From positions 186,001-250,000 of the forward strand of contig MGWH01000006.1 of the NCBI GenBank assembly GCA_001800905.1: a stretch of DNA of 64,000 bases, read 5' to 3'. The position numbers and the translations under genes were made by a program. Every line of letters begins with the position of its first letter. The stretch's first letter is position 1. The DNA is from Flavobacteria bacterium GWA2_35_26 (lineage in GTDB: Bacteria > Bacteroidota > Bacteroidia > Flavobacteriales > Flavobacteriaceae). The notes beneath the pieces were generated by a model. That model searched no databases. It saw only the letters and a program-made list of their open reading frames with translations, and was not told where the DNA came from. Of this stretch, positions 26,908 through 36,112 are shown piece by piece.

Positions 26908-26940
26908 AAAAACCCGCTTGATGTACTCAAACGGGTTTTT
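26908..26940 (-). terminator. His-operon attenuator terminator
   Basis: On the minus strand a 5' arm (26940-26932, AAAAACCCG) pairs with a 3' arm (26916-26908, CGGGTTTTT). The stem is extended by TTGA/TCAA after one mismatch, with a 5-nt loop and a run of Ts ending TTTTTTATT. It lies between the His-codon leader ORF and hisG, 52 bp before the hisG start. Confidence 0.9.
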
Positions 26941-26982
26941 AAATATGTCACTTACACGCATACCATTAACACATCGCTTGAG
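26926..26982 (-). promoter_or_regulatory. Predicted antiterminator pairing of the his leader
   Basis: RNA segment CUCAAGCG (26982-26975, inside the leader ORF just after the His codons) can pair over 8 bp, with one G-U, with CGUUUGAG (26933-26926) of the terminator 5' side. This excludes the terminator. The upstream segment mimics the terminator 3' arm: both contain UCAAGCG. A ribosome stalled on the His codons (26996-27007) would leave it free. A ribosome reaching the stop codon (26966-26968) would cover it. Confidence 0.8.
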
Positions 26983-27025
26983 AGCAATTTAGTAAATGAT
27001 GATGATGTAATTGATTTGATATCAT
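26966..27025 (-). CDS. hisL: His operon leader peptide
   Basis: A 19-codon ORF reading MISNQLHHHHLLNCSQAMC, with four consecutive CAU His codons at 26996-27007 and a TAA stop. It lies between a flavobacterial promoter and an intrinsic terminator in front of hisG, which is the defining layout of translation-coupled attenuation. No Shine-Dalgarno is seen, which is usual in this group. Function is inferred from structure. The peptide itself is not expected to act. Confidence 0.88.
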   Translation of the reverse strand: MISNQLHHHHLLNCSQAMC

Positions 27026-27060
27026 AGTTATTAATTAGAAATAATCTTTTATTTCGAGTG

Positions 27061-27092
27061 CAAATATAAAGTAAAATATGATTACCACCCAA
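27061..27092 (-). promoter_or_regulatory. Promoter of the his operon
   Basis: The minus strand has TTG (27090-27092), a 21-bp spacer, then TATATTTG (27061-27068), an exact TAnnTTTG. Transcription would start near 27054, about 29 nt before the leader-peptide ATG. Confidence 0.75.
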
Positions 27093-27138
27093 TTTTTATT
27101 TTAACTTAAAATACTATTATTGTTAAATACAAATTGAA

Positions 27139-28746
27139 TTAATTTAATTTAGGCCCGGCATGTACCAATCGTTTTCCTTCTTCAGTATCGGTATATTGTT
27201 CAAAATTTTTAATATAACGGGCAGCTAAATCCTTGGCTCTACGTTCCCATTCACTTGTATCTACATAAGTGTCTCTCGGATCTAAAATACCAGTGGTCAC
27301 ATTTGGCAACTCAATTGGTATTGTTAAGTTCAAATAGGGAATTGCTTTGGTTTCTACATCCTCTATTTCACCACTAATAATAGCATCGATAATAACTCTG
27401 GTGTTTTTTAATGAAATTCGTTTACCGGTACCGTTCCAACCCGTATTAACTAAATACGCTTTAGCTCCATGTTCTTTCATTTTACCAATTAATGTTTTGG
27501 AATACATGGTAGGATGCAAGGTTAAAAACGCTTCACCAAAAGCGGGTGAAAATGAAGGAACCGGCTCGGTGATACCTCTTTCGGTTCCTGCTAGTTTAGA
27601 GGTATAGCCACACAAAAAGTGGTATTGCGCCTGATCTTCATCTAAAATAGAAACCGGAGGTAATACACCAAAAGCATCGGCGGATAAGTAAATAATTTTC
27701 TTAGCATGACCTGCTTTTGAAGGCAAAACAATTTTATTGATGTGATAGATGGGATAGGATACTCTAGAATTTTCAGTAATAGAATGATCGTGGTAATTTA
27801 TTTCACCGTATTCATCTACCATTACATTTTCTAATAAGGCATCGCGTTTAATCGCTCTCCAAATATCCGGTTCATTAGTTTCAGACAAGTCAATTACTTT
27901 GGCATAACAGCCTCCTTCAAAATTAAAAACTCCATTATCATCCCAACCGTGTTCGTCATCGCCTATTAAATACCGTTTTGGATCGGCAGAAAGTGTGGTT
28001 TTTCCAGTACCAGAAAGTCCAAAAAAGATAGCTACATCTCCTTCTTCTCCTACATTAGCCGAACAGTGCATGGATGCCATTCCTTTTAAAGGAAGGTAAT
28101 AGTTCATCATGGCGAACATTCCTTTTTTCATTTCGCCACCATACCAGGTTCCACCGATGATTTGAATTTTTTCAGTAAGATTAAAAACAACAAAGTTTTC
28201 TGAATTCAATCCTTGTTTTTCCCAATTTGGATTCGTGGTTTTGGAACCATTCATAACCACAAAATCAGGTTCGCCAAAGTTCTCTAATTCATATACCGAA
28301 GGGCGAATAAACATATTGGTTACAAAATGCGCTTGCCAAGCCACTTCCATAACAAAACGTACTTTCAAGCGTGTATCCGGATTGGTTCCGCAAAAGGCAT
28401 CTACAACATAGAGTTTAGGCGAAGTGGATAATTGTTTTAAAACCAATTTTTTTAGATCATGCCAAATCATTGGTGTCGTTGGAAAATTCACTTTGTCATC
28501 CCAGTAGATAGTATCTTTAGTAACATCGTCTTTTACAATATAACGGTCTTTTGGCGAACGCCCTGTGAATACACCGGTTTTAACTGCAACAGCACCCGAC
28601 TCGGTTACGGCACCTTTTTCATATCCTTTTCTGCGATTAGACATTTCTGCTTGATACAACTCTTCATAGGAAGGATTGTAGGAAACCTCATGATATCCCG
28701 TTATACCTAAACCGTGTAATTCTTGAATGATTTTGATGTTTCTCAT
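27139..28746 (-). CDS. pckA: Phosphoenolpyruvate carboxykinase (ATP)
   Basis: A 535-residue gluconeogenic enzyme converting oxaloacetate and ATP to PEP, CO2 and ADP in the cytosol. Visible signatures: [13 protein letters not shown] near residue 60, [15 protein letters not shown] (P-loop, near 240), [21 protein letters not shown] (metal-binding Asp), and ENSRVSYPI with the conserved Arg. Length matches the ATP-dependent family. It is monocistronic, with a 213-bp upstream gap that holds a near-match -7 element with a one-base-short spacer. A role in growth on acetate or amino acids fits the acs and proline dehydrogenase genes elsewhere in the window. Confidence 0.97.
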   Translation of the reverse strand: MRNIKIIQELHGLGITGYHEVSYNPSYEELYQAEMSNRRKGYEKGAVTESGAVAVKTGVFTGRSPKDRYIVKDDVTKDTIYWDDKVNFPTTPMIWHDLKKLVLKQLSTSPKLYVVDAFCGTNPDTRLKVRFVMEVAWQAHFVTNMFIRPSVYELENFGEPDFVVMNGSKTTNPNWEKQGLNSENFVVFNLTEKIQIIGGTWYGGEMKKGMFAMMNYYLPLKGMASMHCSANVGEEGDVAIFFGLSGTGKTTLSADPKRYLIGDDEHGWDDNGVFNFEGGCYAKVIDLSETNEPDIWRAIKRDALLENVMVDEYGEINYHDHSITENSRVSYPIYHINKIVLPSKAGHAKKIIYLSADAFGVLPPVSILDEDQAQYHFLCGYTSKLAGTERGITEPVPSFSPAFGEAFLTLHPTMYSKTLIGKMKEHGAKAYLVNTGWNGTGKRISLKNTRVIIDAIISGEIEDVETKAIPYLNLTIPIELPNVTTGILDPRDTYVDTSEWERRAKDLAARYIKNFEQYTDTEEGKRLVHAGPKLN

Positions 28747-28960
28747 CTTTTTATTGTATTTTAAAAATAATCAAAGTATTAAATTCAAAATTAATAAAAT
28801 TAAATTACGAAATCGATATAGTAAATAATAAAATAAAATAATTATTGCTTTATTGCGAATACTCTATAATTACATCTAATAAATAACATATATATAAAAT
28901 AAACGCAATATTTATTTTTGTTCTACTAATAAAAATAAAGAATCATTGCTATACTATAAA

Positions 28961-29452
28961 TTACTTTTCTTCGTGATCGCTAGCTTCTTTTTCGATAATT
29001 GTATTACTGAAATCTTTTCTAATTTCTGTATGGCGAATTTCTCCTCCTGAAGCACCTACTTTTTGAATTACAAATAGACTCGCAATTCCAATTAGTAAAA
29101 TGATATAAGATACCAACTTCTCTTTCGCATTTTTCTTATATTGAAGATAAAAACCTACCAGTGACAAAACACCCAAAATATCTAATAACAATGCCATTTT
29201 TTCGGCTAATTCTTCATGTTCGTGAATGATTTTCCAACCAATACCGGGCATGTCTTCTACCAACTCCTCTGCTCCTTCTCCGGTATTCATACTTAAAATT
29301 CCAAAAATAGCTCCAATCACAAACAAAACATAGGATGTGTTGATGATAGATCTGTTTTTGCTAAGTAATCCAGCAATTAAAATCCCGATTGCTAAAATGG
29401 TTCCAATAATTGGAAAGTGGTTGACCACCATGTGTAAATGTGCTTCGTTCAT
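28961..29452 (-). CDS. Small membrane protein, DUF2231-like
   Basis: A 163-residue protein with four hydrophobic segments (about 10-28, 38-55, 86-106 and 112-130) and a charged C-terminal tail. The N-terminus MNEAHLHMVVNHFPIIGTILAIG carries three His near the membrane edge and resembles DUF2231 proteins, in which such residues have been proposed to bind haem or metal. Function is unknown. It is the last gene of the metal/redox cluster, 22 bp after the ferritin-like/VIT gene, so a role in metal handling is plausible but inferred. Confidence 0.6.
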   Translation of the reverse strand: MNEAHLHMVVNHFPIIGTILAIGILIAGLLSKNRSIINTSYVLFVIGAIFGILSMNTGEGAEELVEDMPGIGWKIIHEHEELAEKMALLLDILGVLSLVGFYLQYKKNAKEKLVSYIILLIGIASLFVIQKVGASGGEIRHTEIRKDFSNTIIEKEASDHEEK

Positions 29453-29474
29453 AATATAAAATTTAGTTTGTTAA

Positions 29475-30593
29475 TTATCCTGCTAATGAAACTCCAATCA
29501 ATGAGCCTATTCCATACGTTACTGCTGCGGCTGCAAGTCCAAAAGCGACTTGTCGAAAACCAGAAAACAAAACACTTTTACCTGTCAGTAAAGTAATTGC
29601 GGCTCCAATTCCAAAAAGACCAATTACACTACTTCCGATACTTAATAAAATGGCATTATTTCCATCTAGAAAGATAAAAGGATACAATGGAATGATAGCC
29701 CCGATAGAAAATAGTACAAATGAAGCGATGGCAGCTTCCCAAGCCGAACCACCTAATTCTTCTTTATCTATTCCTAATTCCTCAGTAATAATAGCATCGA
29801 TTGCGGTTTCTGGACTTTCAAAAGCTTTGTCTGCTAATTTTTGCGCGTCAGCAGCGCTCATTCCTTTGGCTTGATACAATAAAACCAATTCCTTTTTCTC
29901 TTCTTCAGGAGAAGCTTCTAATTCTTCTGTTTCCAATTCTATTTGGCGTTGGTTCAATTCTCTCGAGCTTTGAACCGAAAGCCATTCTCCTAATGCCATC
30001 GAAATGGCACCTGCTAATAATCCTGCAGTTCCTGTTAAGAGAATAGTGTTATTAGAAACTGCAGCTCCAGCCACACCCATCACCAAACTCATATTGGAAA
30101 CCAAACCATCATTGGAACCTAATACAGCGGCACGTAAAGCATTTCCGCCAACTGATTTATGACGACTTTCAAATTTAGACAACAAACCTCCTGATACATT
30201 TAGAGCTTCGTTATTATTGACGGCCTCAATAATATTCAAGTGATTGTGCTCAAAACCCGTTAGCTTTTCGCCTAATTCAATTTTATTTTTAATGGTATTT
30301 ACCGCAAATTGTTTTTCAATACTCGCTAAACTGCTGATTATAGAACTGTAGCCAAACAATTTCCCTACTTTCAGTTGGAATTTAGCTTTGGAGGAAGGTA
30401 ATGGCATTTGATAATCTGATTCCAAAGTAATCACTTTTTCCAACATATGTTTTGCATGCCCTTTTTCAATTTCAGCCAAACTTTGCAAAACCCGAGTTAA
30501 ATTCACATCCGATTGAATGGATGCAATGCTATCGTACAAAAAGGCGGTATCGACTTCGACTTGTAATTGCTTTTTTAATTTGTTTACATCCAT
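29475..30593 (-). CDS. Ferritin-like domain plus VIT1/CCC1 membrane transporter (MbfA-like)
   Basis: A 372-residue two-domain protein. Residues 1-150 are helical and ferritin/rubrerythrin-like, with Glu13 and the ExxH metal motif Glu43-His46 (EIEKGHAKHM). Residues 160-372 are a VIT1/CCC1 transporter with LRAAVLGSNDGLVSNMSLVMG, GAISMALGEWLSVQSS, a long cytoplasmic Glu-rich loop (EEEKKE, EELGIDKEELGG) and final membrane helices. MbfA proteins of this layout export iron, and VIT1 relatives move Fe2+ or Mn2+. It lies 6 bp from the RND adaptor gene in an all-minus cluster, pointing to iron or manganese detoxification. Confidence 0.85.
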   Translation of the reverse strand: MDVNKLKKQLQVEVDTAFLYDSIASIQSDVNLTRVLQSLAEIEKGHAKHMLEKVITLESDYQMPLPSSKAKFQLKVGKLFGYSSIISSLASIEKQFAVNTIKNKIELGEKLTGFEHNHLNIIEAVNNNEALNVSGGLLSKFESRHKSVGGNALRAAVLGSNDGLVSNMSLVMGVAGAAVSNNTILLTGTAGLLAGAISMALGEWLSVQSSRELNQRQIELETEELEASPEEEKKELVLLYQAKGMSAADAQKLADKAFESPETAIDAIITEELGIDKEELGGSAWEAAIASFVLFSIGAIIPLYPFIFLDGNNAILLSIGSSVIGLFGIGAAITLLTGKSVLFSGFRQVAFGLAAAAVTYGIGSLIGVSLAG

Positions 30594-30599
30594 AATTTT

Positions 30600-31721
30600 C
30601 TAATTCACTATTTCGAAAACACCTTTGGTCAAAATTTTTGAAGAAGCGTTAATAATGTTATTGGGAAGAATTTCTACAAAATCCTTGTTTTTTGTACCAA
30701 TAGCAACCGCTACTTTTTTAAATGAATACCCATTGTTTTTGATGGTTTCTAATAAAAGTACGAAATTTTTATTGTTTTCGTTAACTAATGCGTCAACAGG
30801 TACTGCTAATCCTTTTTTGGTACTCACTTTTATATTGGCTTCAACAAACATTCCTGTCAATAATCTTTGTTTAATTGATTCGTCTAAATGACCGTGAACA
30901 TTAATTGTTCGCTCATTTCCTTCAATGGATTTTCCAACCAAATGTACTTCTGCAGGAAATACTTCTTTGGAGGCTTCGGGTACAGTAAATTGAATAGTCT
31001 GACCTATTTTTACCTTCAAAATATCTTTTTCAAAAACGGCTAATTCCAAATGCAAATGTTGGGTATCAACTATTTCTAAAATTACTGCAGATGGAGCTAT
31101 GTACATACCAACATTAGCATTCATAACTACTATGTCTCCTGAAATTGGTGATGAAATAGTGACTGTTGAAGTTAATTTTCCTTTCTCGACTTGGGTCGGA
31201 TTAATTTTCAATAAAAGTAATTTTTCTCTTAAACTCTGATACATTCCTTTCGTTTTGCGATACTCACTTTCAGCCTTCAAATAGTTTTTTTGCGAACTTA
31301 TTTTTTCATCAAATAAGGTTTTTTGACGTTCGTATTCTGATTTTAAATACTTAATTTGCTCAGCCATTTCAAGATACTCTTTTTGAATATCCAAAAATTC
31401 CGCACTTTCCAAAGTAACCAATGCTTGTCCCTTCTGGACTTTATCACCAACTAAGAGTCGAGTTGATTTGACATAGCCTCCAATAAAAGTAGTCACTTGT
31501 GCTCTATTTTGTGGCGGAACATCAATCGTACCTGAAGTCTTTACATTCAGATCAAAATCCTGTTCGGTCGGTTTTTCTATTCGCATTCCAACTGATTTGA
31601 ACTGCACATCAGTAATATGAATTAAACCATCCTCTTGTACAGTTTGATCTTCCGTTTTAGTTTCTTTACAGCTGAATGCAATAGTCGCAATTGCTAGTGT
31701 ATATAGTATTTTCTTGATCAT
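30600..31721 (-). CDS. RND efflux periplasmic adaptor lipoprotein (CusB/CzcB family)
   Basis: A 373-residue membrane-fusion protein. Signal peptide with lipobox IAFSC (Cys18), so it is probably lipidated. The lipoyl-like halves contain GGYVKSTRLLVGDKVQKGQALVTLES and SPISGDIVVMNANVGMYI, separated by an alpha-hairpin of about 75 residues (EYLEMAEQIKYLKSEYERQ...). Beta-barrel and membrane-proximal domains follow. It joins the RND pump to the outer-membrane factor. It is encoded 6 bp after the pump-OMF fusion gene. There is no N-terminal His-rich metal-chaperone region. Confidence 0.92.
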   Translation of the reverse strand: MIKKILYTLAIATIAFSCKETKTEDQTVQEDGLIHITDVQFKSVGMRIEKPTEQDFDLNVKTSGTIDVPPQNRAQVTTFIGGYVKSTRLLVGDKVQKGQALVTLESAEFLDIQKEYLEMAEQIKYLKSEYERQKTLFDEKISSQKNYLKAESEYRKTKGMYQSLREKLLLLKINPTQVEKGKLTSTVTISSPISGDIVVMNANVGMYIAPSAVILEIVDTQHLHLELAVFEKDILKVKIGQTIQFTVPEASKEVFPAEVHLVGKSIEGNERTINVHGHLDESIKQRLLTGMFVEANIKVSTKKGLAVPVDALVNENNKNFVLLLETIKNNGYSFKKVAVAIGTKNKDFVEILPNNIINASSKILTKGVFEIVN

Positions 31722-31727
31722 AATAAA

Positions 31728-34700
31728 TTAAAAGTTAAGGTAGTATAATTCCAATTGAGTGATATTGTATTGTAATAAAGTATCTAAATAATCGACTTGA
31801 ATTGCCGTTGCATTTTCTAAACTTTGAATGTATTGAAAGAAATCAATTTCGCCATTTTTATAACTTAATTGGGCAACCTTATTTATTTCTTCAGACAGTT
31901 TTTTACCGTGTTGCTCATAGTAATTAATCGCTTCTTGGTATTTCGTTACTTCATTTTTCTTTTGATTGAGATAACGTTCCAACTTTTGTTCTTCATTTTG
32001 TTTTTGTTGTTCCCAACTTTTTAAATCCAATTGGGCAACCTTAATTTTAGATTGTACACCTTTATAGAAAAGCGGTACTGCAATTCCAAGTTGAAATCCA
32101 TACAAAGATTGCGACAAGCCATTATTACGACCTTGGAAATAATCAATGTTAATGTCAGGAAGAGTATGTTGTTTTTGTAATGCAATTTGTTTTTTATAAT
32201 TATCAGTAATTTGCTCTAAATAAGATAAATGAAGTTCTTTACCCGAACTATTACTTTCTAATTCAAGCGGCCTCATTTGAGTATTCCCAATGGCTGTTTT
32301 TTCATCCGTTTGAACCAATGAATTCAGTAATTCATATTGCGCTTGTTTGTCTTTTTCAATTTGTGATTTCTTTGTTTTAATTTGCCCGGATTTGGCTTGA
32401 GCTGTAATCTTTTCTAAATAATTTGTTTCGCCTAATTCAAATCGGCGATTACTTGCTTTTGAAAAATTCTGGTACAAACTATCCAAATATTCATAGCGTT
32501 TTTCTTGATTTTGTAAATACACAATCTGTACGTAGACTTTAGAAACTGCCAATGCTAGTTTATTCTTTTGTAAGTCGAATTTGGCTTTTTCTTTTTCATA
32601 TTCTGAAGTAAGCACATTTTTCTTAGCCCCATAAACTGTAGGAAATTCAAATTTTTGCTGGATACCAAAAACACGTAATGGAAGATTATTTAACGCTAAA
32701 TTGTTTTGATCATAACTGTAATAAAAAGTTGTTTTATCAATAGAATAAGCAGTTGTGATATTGGTCTTTAACTTTTCTAATTGCAATTGTGACGCTTTTA
32801 CTTCTTTATTATTTTCCAATGCCAAATGAATAATTCGTTCGCGTTCTGAATTGGTATTCTGGGCAACCAAAAAAGTAGAACTAAATAAGAATAGTAGTAA
32901 ACAAGTTGTCTTGTGATGCATTTTAAATTTTGGTTTTTTAAATTCTTTTCCGTCAAATACTTTAAATAAAATAGGCAAAACAATCATGGTTAATACAGTT
33001 GCCGTAAACAACCCACCAATCACTACTGTTGCCAATGGACGTTGTACTTCGGCTCCAGCAGAGGAAGAAATCGCCATGGGTAAAAAACCTAATGCTGCTG
33101 CGGCGGCAGTTAATAAAACAGGGCGTAAACGATCTGTAGTGCCTTTTAGAATCAACTCGTCCATGTTTTTCATTCCGTGTTGTTTTAACTCTTTGAAGTG
33201 TTCTATAAGTACGATTCCATTCAAAACTGCAATTCCGAAAAGGGCAATAAAACCAACACCTGCCGAAATACTAAATGGTAAACCACGCATCCACAAAAAT
33301 AATATCCCACCCACCGCAGAAAGCGGTATGGCTGAATACACCATCAATGCTTCTTTAATCGATCCAAAAGCAAAATACAATAGAATAAAAATCAAAAACA
33401 ATGCTATGGGAACTGCAATTAACAAACGGTCTTTGGCAGATTGGAGATTTTCAAATTGGCCACCATATTTCACATAATATCCTGCTGGCAGTTTAATTTT
33501 AGTATTCACTATTTTTTGAATATCGGTTACCACACTTTGTAAATCTCGATTTCTAACATTAATTCCCACCACTATGCGACGATTGGTATTGTCTCTTGAA
33601 ATTTTGGCCGGTCCTTGTGTATAGTCTATAGTAGCCAATTCACTCAACGGAATTTGTTGGCCGTTAGGAGTAGCAACGTATAAGTTTTTTAAATCCTCAA
33701 TATCATGTCGACTTCCTTCATTTAGTCGAACTACCATGTCAAATCGCTTTTCGCCTTCAAAAACGTTACCTACTGTTTTTCCTGCAAAACTCAGGGCTAT
33801 CATTTCGTTCAAGTCGGCAATATTCAAACCATAACGTGCAATTTTAGATCGATCGTATTGCACAAACATTTGTGGTAAACCTTCTGTTTTTTCGATAATT
33901 ATATCGGATGCACCGTCAACATTTTTAATAGCACGTTCAATTTCATGTGCTTTTTGTGCCAAAATATCTAGGTTCTCTCCGAATATTTTTACCGCTACAT
34001 CCGAACGCGTACCTGAAACTAATTCGTTAAATCGCATTTCTATAGGCTGAGTAAATTCGATTTCCATATTCGGAATTTGAACTTCTAAAGCCGTTTTGAT
34101 TTTATCTGCCAGTTCGTCTTTAGATTCAGCAGAAACCCATTCTGATTTGGGTTTCAATTTAACAATAATATCACTTTCCTCCATAGACATTGGATCTGTA
34201 GGCACTTCGGCAGCACCTATCCTACTTACGACTTGGGTTACTTCAGGAAAATTTTCGAGAATGATTTTTTCAATTTTGGTAGTAGTAGCAACCGTTTTAG
34301 TCAATGAAGTTCCTGTTTTCAATACCGGCTGAATTACAAAATCTCCTTCGTCCAAAGTGGGAATAAACTCACCTCCCATTGTACTAAAAATTGCAATTGC
34401 AAAAACTAAAAGTCCAACTGCACCATACAATACTTTTTTAGTATTGGACAAAGCCCAAGAAATAATCGGGATATACCACGAATTTAATTTTTGAATCAAT
34501 TGGTGTGAGAAAGAATTTGGGTTTTCTTCAGATGGTTTTAAAAATAAAGAAGCCACCACAGGCACATAGGTAAAACAAAACAACATAGCTCCAAGCAAAG
34601 CAAAACTAAATGTCATTGCCATAGGTTTGAACATTTTACCTTCTATACCAGATAAAGACAAGATGGGAATAAAAACGATCAGAATAATCAACTGCCCAAA

Positions 34701-36062
34701 AACCGCTGAATTCATCATTTTTGAAGCACTTTTAAAAGTGATTTGATCAATTTCAATTTGCTGGTCTTCTTTAGCTAAAGTCGCTAAATGAGACGATTTA
34801 TGCGCTATTTGAAACGCAATAAATTCAACTATAATCACCGCTCCGTCAATTATGATTCCAAAATCAATGGCCCCCAAACTCATTAAATTAGCATCAATGC
34901 CAAAAATATTCATGAAAGAAATGGCGAATAATAAACAAAGTGGAATTACCGAAGCAACCACCAATCCAGAGCGCCAGTTTCCTAATAATAAAACAACTAC
35001 AAAAATTACGATTAAACAGCCTAAAATTAAATTTTCAGCAACTGTAAAAGTGGTTTTTCCTACCAATTCACTTCGTTCCAAAAATCCGTTTATATGCACT
35101 CCTTCAGGTAAGGATTTCTGAATTTCAGCTACACGTTTTTTTACATCGGTAATAACTTGTTTTGAGTTGCCTCCTTTTAGCATCATTACCTGGCCTAAAA
35201 CTTTCTCTCCTTCTCCATTACCCGTAATAGCACCAAAACGGTTGGCGTGACCAAACTGAACCTGCGCAATATTTTTGATATAAACCGGAAAGCCGTTGGT
35301 ATTTTTGACTACAATATTTTCAATATCATCTAAAGATTTAACCTTTCCCTCACCACGAATAAAATAACTCTGGTTGACTTTTTCAATATAAGCACCGCCT
35401 GCAATACTGTTGTTTTTTTCCAAAGCAGAAAATACCTCCGTCATACTAATATTCATGGCTTTTAACCGAGCAGAATAAAGAGCAATTTCATACTGTTTTA
35501 AATAACCACCCCAGGTGTTAATTTCTACCACACCTTTAATTCCGGATAATTGACGCTTAACCACCCAATCTTGAATGGTTCTCAAATCGGCAACAGAATA
35601 GTTGGACTTAAATTCGGGAGTAACTTCTAAAGTGTATTGGTAAATTTCCCCCAAGCCTGTGGTAATAGGTCCCATTTCGGGTGTTCCAAAACCAGCTGGG
35701 ATTTTTTCAGAGGCCGATTTAATTTTTTCGGCTATTAATTGTCTTGGTAAATAGGTACCTAAATCATCTTCAAATACTATGGTAACAACCGATAAACCAA
35801 ATTTAGAAATCGAACGAATTTCTTTTACTCCAGGTAAATTAGCCATTTCAATTTCTACTGGATAAGTAATAAATTGTTCGATATCTTGAGTAGATAGATT
35901 GCGAGAGGTAGTAATTACTTGGACCTGATTATTAGTAACATCGGGAACTGCTCCAATTGAAATTTGAAAAAGGGAATAAATTCCAAAGCTGAATACTCCT
36001 AGAGTAAATAGTAAAACAATTAGTTTATTTTTAAGGCTAAATGCGATAATTTTTTCGAGCAT
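31728..36062 (-). CDS. CzcA/CusA-family heavy-metal RND pump fused to a TolC-type outer-membrane factor
   Basis: A 1444-residue fusion. Residues 1-1040 form a 12-helix heavy-metal RND proton antiporter. TM4 carries DFGIIIDGAVIIVE with Asp400, Asp406 and Glu413, the pattern of Zn/Co/Ni-type (HME1-like) pumps. At Met1048 a signal-peptide-like segment starts (MHHKTTCLLLFLFSSTFLVAQ, DNA 32861-32921). It is followed by about 376 residues of coiled-coil-rich TolC/OMF sequence. An RND C-terminus is cytoplasmic, so this segment must act as a thirteenth membrane span or internal signal, possibly cleaved. I recall that fusions of this length occur in Bacteroidetes. It has its own promoter with tandem operator-like boxes. 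Confidence 0.9.
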   Translation of the reverse strand: MLEKIIAFSLKNKLIVLLFTLGVFSFGIYSLFQISIGAVPDVTNNQVQVITTSRNLSTQDIEQFITYPVEIEMANLPGVKEIRSISKFGLSVVTIVFEDDLGTYLPRQLIAEKIKSASEKIPAGFGTPEMGPITTGLGEIYQYTLEVTPEFKSNYSVADLRTIQDWVVKRQLSGIKGVVEINTWGGYLKQYEIALYSARLKAMNISMTEVFSALEKNNSIAGGAYIEKVNQSYFIRGEGKVKSLDDIENIVVKNTNGFPVYIKNIAQVQFGHANRFGAITGNGEGEKVLGQVMMLKGGNSKQVITDVKKRVAEIQKSLPEGVHINGFLERSELVGKTTFTVAENLILGCLIVIFVVVLLLGNWRSGLVVASVIPLCLLFAISFMNIFGIDANLMSLGAIDFGIIIDGAVIIVEFIAFQIAHKSSHLATLAKEDQQIEIDQITFKSASKMMNSAVFGQLIILIVFIPILSLSGIEGKMFKPMAMTFSFALLGAMLFCFTYVPVVASLFLKPSEENPNSFSHQLIQKLNSWYIPIISWALSNTKKVLYGAVGLLVFAIAIFSTMGGEFIPTLDEGDFVIQPVLKTGTSLTKTVATTTKIEKIILENFPEVTQVVSRIGAAEVPTDPMSMEESDIIVKLKPKSEWVSAESKDELADKIKTALEVQIPNMEIEFTQPIEMRFNELVSGTRSDVAVKIFGENLDILAQKAHEIERAIKNVDGASDIIIEKTEGLPQMFVQYDRSKIARYGLNIADLNEMIALSFAGKTVGNVFEGEKRFDMVVRLNEGSRHDIEDLKNLYVATPNGQQIPLSELATIDYTQGPAKISRDNTNRRIVVGINVRNRDLQSVVTDIQKIVNTKIKLPAGYYVKYGGQFENLQSAKDRLLIAVPIALFLIFILLYFAFGSIKEALMVYSAIPLSAVGGILFLWMRGLPFSISAGVGFIALFGIAVLNGIVLIEHFKELKQHGMKNMDELILKGTTDRLRPVLLTAAAAALGFLPMAISSSAGAEVQRPLATVVIGGLFTATVLTMIVLPILFKVFDGKEFKKPKFKMHHKTTCLLLFLFSSTFLVAQNTNSERERIIHLALENNKEVKASQLQLEKLKTNITTAYSIDKTTFYYSYDQNNLALNNLPLRVFGIQQKFEFPTVYGAKKNVLTSEYEKEKAKFDLQKNKLALAVSKVYVQIVYLQNQEKRYEYLDSLYQNFSKASNRRFELGETNYLEKITAQAKSGQIKTKKSQIEKDKQAQYELLNSLVQTDEKTAIGNTQMRPLELESNSSGKELHLSYLEQITDNYKKQIALQKQHTLPDINIDYFQGRNNGLSQSLYGFQLGIAVPLFYKGVQSKIKVAQLDLKSWEQQKQNEEQKLERYLNQKKNEVTKYQEAINYYEQHGKKLSEEINKVAQLSYKNGEIDFFQYIQSLENATAIQVDYLDTLLQYNITQLELYYLNF

Positions 36063-36085
36063 AATCGACTTGTATTTATGTACTT

Positions 36086-36093
36086 CAAAAGTA
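36086..36093 (-). promoter_or_regulatory. -7 promoter element of the RND pump operon
   Basis: The minus strand reads TACTTTTG, an exact TAnnTTTG, 24 bp before the pump ATG (36060-36062). There is no TTG at -33. The CTTAAG boxes occupy that position, as expected for an activator-dependent promoter. Confidence 0.7.
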
Positions 36094-36112
36094 AGTCATA
36101 AATATAAGCTAA

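Noticed and set aside
26856..26951. N-terminal extension of hisG to 26951
   Set aside because: It would translate through the attenuator terminator. The conserved HisG start is at 26855.
28911..28939. Hairpin TTTATTTTT / AAAAATAAA as a terminator after the DUF2231-like gene
   Set aside because: The stem contains only A-T pairs and could arise by chance in this AT-rich gap.
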